This document shows positions 57,049-64,000 of a stretch of 64,000 nucleotides of DNA, piece after piece. How positions within the stretch are numbered: position 1 is the first letter of the stretch; each line of letters opens with the position of its first letter. The stretch lies in the NCBI GenBank assembly GCA_021849045.1, contig JAJZTK010000003.1, positions 1 through 64,000 of the forward strand. Reading direction: 5' to 3'. The position numbers and the translations under genes are program-made. Below the pieces are notes generated by a model that was not told where the DNA came from, made no database searches, and saw nothing but the letters and a program-made list of their open reading frames with translations. This stretch comes from Deltaproteobacteria bacterium. Lineage in GTDB: Bacteria; Desulfobacterota; Desulfuromonadia; Geobacterales; DSM-12255.

Positions 57049-58419
57049 TCAAACTGGTTCGAGCCGGGGAAAGTCCATCTCGGCGAGAAAGCGCCGTTCA
57101 AATACCGGGGTCCCGGAAAGGGGGATGATTGTCAATGAAGCGGCAAGCTGTTCGACAACTGCATACGACGCAGAACGGAGGGTTTCCTCAACACCGGCAA
57201 GGGCACCCTCCGTCACGAACCGGGCCACTTGTACCATGTTTTCCGTGAAAATTCCAACGCTTTTTAGCCCAACCGGGTTGAGGGAAACACCGAACGAGCC
57301 GGTCAGAACCACCTCCGCGAGGTCGGAGGCCTCTATCCCCGCCCGGGCCAGCAAAACATCGATGCCGGCCCGTATGGCGGCCTTGGCGAGCTGCAGCTGA
57401 CGGATGTCTCCCTGGGAGAGGTAGACCAGCGATGCGGCGTCCCGATAGACGATAAAAGCGGGCTCCCCCCCCAGCTCCACGATACGGTTCGCCAGATTGG
57501 TCCGCACCTCGGCCGGCAACAGGAGCCGCCCCGTCAGATCCACCACCCCCTCGGCCAGGAGCAGCATCATGGTGTCCAGCACACCGGAGCCACAGAGTCC
57601 ACGGGGAACCACCTCGCCGATCGTCTCCCACTCCAGGCGGGAACCGGTCATGCGGACCGAACGGATCGCCCCGGCAAGGGCCGCCATGCCGCAGGCCAGG
57701 TTGCCTCCCTCAAAGGCCGGCCCGGCCGCAGCGGAGGTGGCGTAGAGCCGCCCGCCCGCGAGCAGGGCTATTTCGCCGTTGGTGCCCAGGTCTATGAACA
57801 GTGAGGGGCAAGGGGTAAGGGATGAGGGGCGAACACCGAGGCCGTGGAGGAAGGCCACCAGGTCGCCGCCGACAAAACCGCCCGGCGACGGAAAGACGTA
57901 CAGTTGGGCGTCCAGGCTCCAGCCGAGCGAGCGTGCAGAAACCCGATGGCTGGAGGTCATTCGTGGGCGGTAGGGGGGAAAGGCGAGGCTCTCCACCGGC
58001 AGATCCAGAAGGAGATGGGACATGGCAGGGTTGGCGGCAATCGCCACCTGCGACAGGGCCGTTGCCGGCATCCCGGTCCGGGAGAGCAGGGCCGTGACCA
58101 GCCGTTCCAGTTCGGCGTTGACCAGGCGGGAGAGGGTCCTCCGCTCGGCCTCCCCTCGGCAGGCGTACTCCAGACGGCTGACCACATCGGCGCCATAGGG
58201 GCGCTGGGGGTTGAGACTCCCCTCCCTGGCCAGGAGCGCACCGGAAACCGTATCGAGGAGGGAGGCGGCGATGGTGGTGGTGCCCAGGTCAACGGCAACG
58301 GCCAGAGAGCGGGATGCGTCAGGCAAGCTCAATGGCGGCCTCCCGCCTGGGCAGGACCTCCCCCACCACAGCGGCGAAGAGACCCTCGTCACGGGCAACG
58401 GCCAGGAAACGGTCGGCAT
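57049..58419 (-). CDS. ASKHA-domain protein, RACo/RamA-like corrinoid-activator family (no ferredoxin domain seen); start uncertain, probably within 58300-58345
   Basis: [48 protein letters not shown]...[14 protein letters not shown]...[16 protein letters not shown]. Confidence 0.8.
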   Translation of the reverse strand: MPTVSWPLPVTRVSSPLWWGRSCPGGRPPLSLPDASRSLAVAVDLGTTTIAASLLDTVSGALLAREGSLNPQRPYGADVVSRLEYACRGEAERRTLSRLVNAELERLVTALLSRTGMPATALSQVAIAANPAMSHLLLDLPVESLAFPPYRPRMTSSHRVSARSLGWSLDAQLYVFPSPGGFVGGDLVAFLHGLGVRPSSLTPCPSLFIDLGTNGEIALLAGGRLYATSAAAGPAFEGGNLACGMAALAGAIRSVRMTGSRLEWETIGEVVPRGLCGSGVLDTMMLLLAEGVVDLTGRLLLPAEVRTNLANRIVELGGEPAFIVYRDAASLVYLSQGDIRQLQLAKAAIRAGIDVLLARAGIEASDLAEVVLTGSFGVSLNPVGLKSVGIFTENMVQVARFVTEGALAGVEETLRSASYAVVEQLAASLTIIPLSGTPVFERRFLAEMDFPRLEPV

Positions 58420-59356
58420 CGGCCTGGTCCAGGGCGATCAGCAGCCCCCCCGAGGTCTGGGGGTCGTAGAGGGGGAGCAGACGGTCGGCCCGACCGTCGC
58501 CGGCAACGAACCTGGCGTAGTGATCCCGGTTGCGATAGCAGCCGGCCGGCACCATGCCGTCGGCCACCAGGGCCGGTAGTCCGGCCATCAGCGGCACCTG
58601 GTCGACCTCCAGCCGGATGGTCACCCCGCCGCCGGTCGCCATTTCCCGGGCATGACCAATGAGCCCGAAGCCGGTCACGTCGGTGGCAGCATGGGCCGCA
58701 CAGTCCACCATCAGCTCCGCGGCCCGGCGATTCAGGGTGGTCATCCAGCTGACCGCTTCCGCCACGGTCCCGACGTCAGCCATCTCCGCCTTGATCGCCG
58801 TGGTGACGATGCCGGTCCCAAGCGGTTTGGTGAGTATCAGCCGGTCACCCGGCAGCGGGGTGGAGTTGCGGACGATCCTGCCCGGGTCGATCAACCCGGT
58901 CACGGACAGGCCGTACTTGAGCTCGTCGTCCTCCACCGTATGCCCCCCCACCAGGCAGACCCCGGCCTCCCGGAGCATTTCGGCCCCGCCGGCCAGGATC
59001 TCCCGCAGGACCGTACCGGGCAGGGAGCAGGCCGGGAAAAAGACCAGGTTCATGGCCGTCACCGGCCTGCCGCCCATGGCATAGACATCGGAAACCGCAT
59101 TGGCCGCGGCGATCCGGCCAAAGGTGTGCGGGTCGTCCACGAGCGGCGTGATGACATCCACGGTCTCCACCAGGGCGCAGTTCTCCGTCAACCGGTAGAC
59201 CCCGGCGTCATCGGCCGTTTCCGGGCCGACCAGCAGATCGGGGTCGCCGAACGGGCCGATTCCCTGCAGAGCGTCTTCCAGGCCCGCCGGGCCCAGTTTT
59301 GCCGCTCAACCGGCCGCTTTCACCATGGCTGTGAGTTTTATTTTTGCGCTGGTCAT
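58319..59356 (-). CDS. selD: Selenide, water dikinase containing selenocysteine (in-frame TGA at codon 17)
   Basis: Reading through TGA gives [74 protein letters not shown] at 59306-59308. Confidence 0.92.
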
Positions 59357-59379
59357 TTGAAACCTCTGTGTCTTGTGTC

Positions 59380-60528
59380 TTACGGCTTATAGATTCTCGG
59401 CACCCTTTTACTGATGCCGCAGAAAATCTCGTAGGGGATGGTACCGGCCCAGGCACCCAGCTCCTCTGCCCTGACGACGTTACCGGCGCCGTCCTCCCCC
59501 ATGAGGACCACCTCGTCCCCCACGGCAACGCCGGGGATCTCCGTCACGTCCAGCATGATCCAGTCCATGCAGACCGTGCCGGCCACCCGCGCCCGCTGCC
59601 CCCGGACCAACGCCTCGCCCCGGTTGGTGAGGGCACGGGGGTAGCCGTCCGCGTACCCCACCGGTACGCTGGCGATCAGGGTCCGGCCCGGTGCCCGATA
59701 CCTTCGGGCGTAGCTGATGCAGGTTCCCTCGTCCACCCATTTGAGCAGGGCGATCCGACTCTTCAGGCTCATGACCGGCTTCAGGTCGAGTCGGCCGGCA
59801 AAGTCGGACGACGGCACGGAACCGTAGAGGGCAATCCCGGGCCTGACCAGGGTGCAGTCGGGAAGAGACCTGCTGAACAGGCCGGCGCTGTTGGCGATAT
59901 GGACGAAGGGGGGTGAAAACCCGGCCGCGCGGGCCGCATCCAGGGCTTGAAGGAACAGTCCGGCCTGCTGCTCGGTGTAGCGGTCGCCGTCCGCGTCCAG
60001 TTCATCGGCAGAGGCGAAGTGGGATACGATCCCTTCCAGCTCCAGGTTGGGCAGATGCCGCAGGGCGGCAAAGAACGGGGCCGTCTCGCCCGGCGATATG
60101 CCGAGCCGCCCCATCCCCGTATCCACCTTGACATGCACCCGCGCCTTCCGGTAGAGCCGGCGGGCAATCCCGTCCAGGGTCTCGGCCTGTTCCAGGGAAA
60201 AGAGGGTGGTGGAGAGGTTGAAGCCGACGCACTTCTTTTCCTGGCCCGGATAGATCCCCCCAAGCACCAGGATCGGCCGGTCGATGCCGCTTTTGCGCAG
60301 CTGAATCCCCTCGGCCAGGAAGGCGACGCCAAAGGCGGTCACCCCCAGGCGCTCAAGTTCCTGGGCGATATCCATGAAGCCGTGACCATAGGCGTCGGCC
60401 TTTACCACGGCCAGGATACCGCATCCTGCTGGCACCGCCTGCCGGACTTGGGCAAAGTTGCCGCGCAAGGCCGCCAGATCGATTTCGGCGTAGGTGGGCC
60501 GGCTGTCACTGAGAAAATCGTTGATCAT
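59380..60528 (-). CDS. alr: Alanine racemase
   Basis: [50 protein letters not shown]; internal Met start. Confidence 0.96.
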   Translation of the reverse strand: MINDFLSDSRPTYAEIDLAALRGNFAQVRQAVPAGCGILAVVKADAYGHGFMDIAQELERLGVTAFGVAFLAEGIQLRKSGIDRPILVLGGIYPGQEKKCVGFNLSTTLFSLEQAETLDGIARRLYRKARVHVKVDTGMGRLGISPGETAPFFAALRHLPNLELEGIVSHFASADELDADGDRYTEQQAGLFLQALDAARAAGFSPPFVHIANSAGLFSRSLPDCTLVRPGIALYGSVPSSDFAGRLDLKPVMSLKSRIALLKWVDEGTCISYARRYRAPGRTLIASVPVGYADGYPRALTNRGEALVRGQRARVAGTVCMDWIMLDVTEIPGVAVGDEVVLMGEDGAGNVVRAEELGAWAGTIPYEIFCGISKRVPRIYKP

Positions 60529-60668
60529 TGCTATATCCAAGAAGTGAGCGGATGGCGTTCGTACACGGACGATTTTTTCTACCACCACCGCCTTCCGCTG
60601 TAAAGGCAAATTCCCGAAAAGCCGTTGACTTTACTCTGCGATTCCAGTAGGGTACCCCCACAATCGAT

Positions 60669-60885
60669 GCCAGCTGGGGGAGTTCGCAAGAACTGAGATC
60701 TACTAATCCCAGGGGCGTCAATTTTTCGCAAGGTCAAGGCTGTCGAGGGATTGCGCGGAGGCGTACCTGCGGGTACGCCGCACAAGCAAACCCGACGACT
60801 TACGCAGAGATTGCGGAAAAGTGGCGCACCCCACGGTGGAAACCCTTTGAACCTGATCCGGTTAATCCCGGCGTAGGGAAGCGGC
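60669..60885 (+). promoter_or_regulatory. TPP (THI) riboswitch, apparently interrupted by a palindromic insert
   Basis: 5' half GGGGGAGTTCGCAAGAACTGAGA, 3' half ACCCTTTGAACCTGATCCGGTTAATCCCGGCGTAGGGAA, P1 pairing gccagct / agcggc; upstream of thiED. Confidence 0.85.
60711..60832. repeat. MITE-like imperfect palindrome inserted within the riboswitch
   Basis: aggggcgtcaatttttcgca ... tgcggaaaagtggcgcacccc with centre ggcgtacc-tgcg-ggtacgcc (60760-60779). Confidence 0.75.
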
Positions 60886-60917
60886 CAGAAAACCTCTACC
60901 GTTCGTCTATTTCTGGA

Positions 60918-60947
60918 AGCCGCGACCCGCAATCGCGGCTTTTTTTG
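60918..60947 (+). terminator. Rho-independent terminator, expression platform of the TPP riboswitch
   Basis: agccgcga-cccgcaa-tcgcggct followed by T7, just upstream of thiED ATG. Confidence 0.85.
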
Positions 60948-60956
60948 TGCTATCAA

Positions 60957-62396
60957 ATGAATACACCAGCAGACGCCATACGGGGACTTTACCTTATCAC
61001 CGACCACGGTGACAACCTGGTCGCACGGGTCGAAGCCGCAGTTCGCGGCGGTGCGCGGGTCGTGCAGTTCCGCTCCAAGAGCCACACCCCGGAGGAACGG
61101 CTCGTCCTCGGCAGCGCCCTGGCCCGCCTCTGCCGCGAGCAGGGGATTCCGTTCATCGTCAACGACGACCTGGAACTGGCCTGCCGGTTGGATGCGGACG
61201 GCGTGCACCTCGGCCAGGACGACGGCGACCCGCGGGCCGCCCGTGCACGGCTGGGTGCCGGCAGGATCATCGGGGTCTCCACCCACAATCGGGACGAGGC
61301 GCTGGCAGCCGAAGCGGCCGGCGCCGACTATATCGGCCTGGGAGCCATGTACCCCTCGGGCAGCAAGGATATCGAGCATCTGGCCGGACCGGCGGCCGTG
61401 GCCGTTGTGAAGGGGTGCGTCACCATCCCGGTGGTGGCCATCGGCGGTATCACCCGTGACAATGCCGCGCCAGTCATCGATGGAGGGGCCGACAGTGTGG
61501 CGGTGATCTCGGCCGTCCTGGGAAGCCCGGACCCGGCCCTGGCTGCCGCCGAACTGGCGCTTCTCTTCAACCGCCGGCAGCCGTTCCCCAAGGGGAGCGT
61601 GCTGACCGTGGCCGGGAGCGATTCCGGCGGCGGGGCCGGCATCCAGGCCGACCTGAAGACCATCACCCTGCTCGGCTCCTACGGCGCATCGGTCATCACC
61701 GCCCTTACCGCCCAGAACACCCGTGGGGTCACGGCCATCCACGGCGCACCGCCCGCCTTTGTGGCCGGGCAGTTGACAACGGTCCTCAGCGACATCCCGG
61801 TGGACGTGGTCAAGACCGGCATGCTCCTCTCCGCCGAGATCATCGCCACGGTTGCCGGACAACTGGCCGCCTTCCACAAACGGCTTGTGGTGGTCGACCC
61901 GGTGATGATTGCCAAAGGGGGGGCAAGTCTGATCGACACTGACGCCGTGACGGCCCTGAAGCGGGAACTGCTCCCCCTCACCTACCTCCTCACCCCCAAC
62001 ATCCCCGAGGCAGAGGCGCTGACCGGGCTGGCCATCAGGGATGAGACGGAAATGGAGGCGGCCGGCCGGGCGATTGGCGGCATGGGGGTCGCAAATGTCC
62101 TGATCAAGGGGGGCCACCTGGCCGGCACCGAGGCGACGGACCTCTTCTTCGACGGACAAGAGTTCAAACGCTTCACGTCCCCGCGCCTGGCCTCGACCAA
62201 CACCCACGGCACCGGCTGCACCCTGGCCTCGGCCATCGCCACCTTCCTGGCCCAGGGAGAGCCGCTCCCCATGGCAATCGCCAGGGCCAAGGAGTTCATC
62301 ACCGCGGCCATCCGCCTGGCACGCCCGCTGGGAAGCGGTCATGGACCGGTGAACCATTTCGCGGCAGCACGGGAAGCAAACCTCGGGAGATGCTAG
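60957..62396 (+). CDS. thiED: Bifunctional thiamine-phosphate synthase / HMP-P kinase (ThiE-ThiD fusion)
   Basis: GLYLITDHGDNLVARVEAAVRGGARVVQFRSK (ThiE) ; VLTVAGSDSGGGAGIQADLKTITLLGSYGASVITALTAQNTRGV (ThiD). Confidence 0.95.
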   Translation: MNTPADAIRGLYLITDHGDNLVARVEAAVRGGARVVQFRSKSHTPEERLVLGSALARLCREQGIPFIVNDDLELACRLDADGVHLGQDDGDPRAARARLGAGRIIGVSTHNRDEALAAEAAGADYIGLGAMYPSGSKDIEHLAGPAAVAVVKGCVTIPVVAIGGITRDNAAPVIDGGADSVAVISAVLGSPDPALAAAELALLFNRRQPFPKGSVLTVAGSDSGGGAGIQADLKTITLLGSYGASVITALTAQNTRGVTAIHGAPPAFVAGQLTTVLSDIPVDVVKTGMLLSAEIIATVAGQLAAFHKRLVVVDPVMIAKGGASLIDTDAVTALKRELLPLTYLLTPNIPEAEALTGLAIRDETEMEAAGRAIGGMGVANVLIKGGHLAGTEATDLFFDGQEFKRFTSPRLASTNTHGTGCTLASAIATFLAQGEPLPMAIARAKEFITAAIRLARPLGSGHGPVNHFAAAREANLGRC

Positions 62397-62471
62397 ACGC
62401 TGGATGTAAGATATAAAGGCTTTTAGACTTCACGTCTCGCGTTTCACTGATTCAAGACAAGGAGTATCAAC

Positions 62472-63779
62472 ATGGCAACCACGCAATTGGAATACGCCCG
62501 CAAGGGGATCATCACCGACAAGATGACGCAGGCCGCTCTTGCCGAGGGGGTTACCCCGGAGTTCATCCGCGACGGCATCGCCGGCGGCAGCATCATCATC
62601 TGCCACAACGTGAAGCATGCCAACGGCGTCCCCCTGGCAGTGGGGACCGGTCTGCGCACCAAGGTGAACGCCAACATCGGCACCTCGGCCGATGACCTTG
62701 ATATCGCCAAGGAGCTGGAAAAGGCCCGCGTTGCCGTGAAGCACGGCGCCGACGCCATCATGGACCTCTCCACCGGCGGCCCGGTGGACGAGATCCGCCG
62801 CGCCATCATCGCCGAGACCAACGCCTGCATCGGCAGCGTCCCGCTCTACCAGGCAGCCCTGGACGCGGTTCGGACCAAGAAAAAGGCCATCGTCGATATG
62901 ACCGTGGACGATATCTTTGCCGGCATCATCAAGCATGCCGAGGACGGGGTCGATTTCATCACCGTCCACTGCGGTGTGACCCGCAGCACGGTGGAGAGGA
63001 TGAAGAACGAGGGACGGCTGATGGATGTGGTCTCCCGCGGCGGCGCCTTCACCGTGGAGTGGATGGCGTACAACAACAAGGAAAATCCGCTGTTCGAGCA
63101 CTTTGACCGGCTGCTGGAGATCGTCAAGGAGTACGACATGACCCTGTCGCTCGGGGACGGTTTCCGGCCGGGGTGTCTGGCCGATGCCACGGACCGGGCA
63201 CAGATCCACGAGCTGATCCTGCTCGGCGAACTGACCCAGCGGGCCGTGGCAGCGGACGTGCAGGTGATGATCGAGGGGCCGGGGCATGTCCCCCTGCACC
63301 AGATCCAGGCCAACATCCTCCTCCAGAAGCGGCTCTGCCACGGCGCCCCGTTCTATGTGCTGGGACCTCTGGTCACCGACATCGCCCCCGGCTACGACCA
63401 TATCACCTGCGCCATCGGCGGGGCCATTGCAGCGGCTGCCGGCGCCGACTTCCTCTGCTACGTGACCCCCAGCGAGCACCTGAAGCTCCCGAGCGTGCAG
63501 GATGTGCGCGACGGGGTCATCGCGTCCCGCATCGCGGCCCATGCCGCCGATATTGCCAAGGGGGTAAAGGGTGCCATGGCCAAGGATATCGCCATGGCCA
63601 AATGCCGCAAGAAGTTGGACTGGGAAGGCCAGTTCGGCTTGGCACTCGACCCGGACAAGGCCCGCCAGCTGCGCGCCGAATCGGGCGTTGCCGACCATGG
63701 CGCCTGCACCATGTGCGGCGAGTTCTGCGCCTACAAGGTGATGGACGACGCCATGGAGCGCCAGCGGGCGAACAGCTGA
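62472..63779 (+). CDS. thiC: Phosphomethylpyrimidine synthase
   Basis: [46 protein letters not shown]...[12 protein letters not shown]. Confidence 0.97.
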   Translation: MATTQLEYARKGIITDKMTQAALAEGVTPEFIRDGIAGGSIIICHNVKHANGVPLAVGTGLRTKVNANIGTSADDLDIAKELEKARVAVKHGADAIMDLSTGGPVDEIRRAIIAETNACIGSVPLYQAALDAVRTKKKAIVDMTVDDIFAGIIKHAEDGVDFITVHCGVTRSTVERMKNEGRLMDVVSRGGAFTVEWMAYNNKENPLFEHFDRLLEIVKEYDMTLSLGDGFRPGCLADATDRAQIHELILLGELTQRAVAADVQVMIEGPGHVPLHQIQANILLQKRLCHGAPFYVLGPLVTDIAPGYDHITCAIGGAIAAAAGADFLCYVTPSEHLKLPSVQDVRDGVIASRIAAHAADIAKGVKGAMAKDIAMAKCRKKLDWEGQFGLALDPDKARQLRAESGVADHGACTMCGEFCAYKVMDDAMERQRANS

Positions 63780-63807
63780 GGCTCCGGCAGGGCGGATTAC
63801 CCCTTCG

Positions 63808-64000
63808 TCACCCGCCAGAGGCGATCGCCAGCCACCAGGCCGCTACAACGACGCCAGCGCCGGCCAGGGCCAGCAGCGCGTTGAGCAAAGGGCCGGGCCG
63901 GCCATACCTGCCGATCAGAAATCCCCCCCCCGGACCGAAACCTATCCCGAACAGAAACCCGAAAAAGTGGGCGCCCAGATCGGTCTGCGGCCCTTCCGTC
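63808..64000 (-). CDS. Rhomboid-family intramembrane protease, C-terminal fragment (5' end outside window)
   Basis: Minus-strand translation TEGPQTDLGAHFFGFLFGIGFGPGGGFLIGRYGRPGPLLNALLALAGAGVVVAAWWLAIASGG*; DxGAHxxGxxxG motif. Confidence 0.7.
   Translation of the reverse strand, partial: TEGPQTDLGAHFFGFLFGIGFGPGGGFLIGRYGRPGPLLNALLALAGAGVVVAAWWLAIASGG

Noticed and set aside
59208-59528. 106-aa minus-strand ORF upstream of truncated selD
   Set aside because: Out of frame with selD; Sec read-through from 59356 explains this region.
60579-62357. 592-aa minus-strand ORF antisense to thiED
   Set aside because: Antisense shadow of clear ThiE-ThiD coding sequence; no recognisable domain, and it runs through the riboswitch.
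62430-63698. 422-aa minus-strand ORF antisense to thiC
   Set aside because: Shadow ORF of highly conserved ThiC; H/D/G/V-rich translation typical of antisense reading.
63931-63940. Nine-C tract in the rhomboid gene as phase-variable switch
   Set aside because: Only the gene 3' fragment is visible and there is no evidence of off-frame regulation; a single tract in GC-rich DNA is weak evidence.

Overview
This 64 kb window is high-GC and looks like Geobacter/Desulfuromonadia. That placement is inferred from the multiheme cytochromes, including CX4CH hemes, and a PpcA-like triheme cytochrome. The ends are largely housekeeping: a sulfite/nitrite reductase fragment, sucCD, purE-purD-purH, selD, alr, a TPP-riboswitch-controlled thiED-thiC operon and a rhomboid C-terminus. 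Two blocks stand out. (1) A c-type cytochrome/electron-transfer block has a roughly 1,790-aa protein with 44 heme-type motifs at 942-6302. At 43-53 kb it has an outer-membrane barrel, an NHL lipoprotein, 4-, 8- and 11-heme cytochromes, ResB/CcsA and a triheme c7 cytochrome. (2) A 9-39 kb ABC-exported O-antigen/polysaccharide locus holds many glycosyltransferases, methyltransferases, WbsX, DegT, GNAT, Wzm and Wzt. The most interesting signal is in block 2. The Wzt ATPase is fused to a C-terminal PAPS-type sulfotransferase domain, and the wzm-wzt interval carries a complete PAPS-synthesis module (cysD, cysNC) plus a sulfonate-type ABC importer. This suggests export-coupled sulfation of a surface polysaccharide. 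Other observations: a shared 'SxSW[RK]xTxPLR' C-terminal tail on seven locus proteins, five toxin-antitoxin loci (one with a truncated toxin), two GT2 gene remnants, dispersed heptanucleotide repeats, a cloverleaf-like palindrome, a TPP riboswitch apparently interrupted by a palindromic insert, and a Sec-encoding in-frame TGA in selD. All calls come from reading the sequence and supplied translations; no database search was run.
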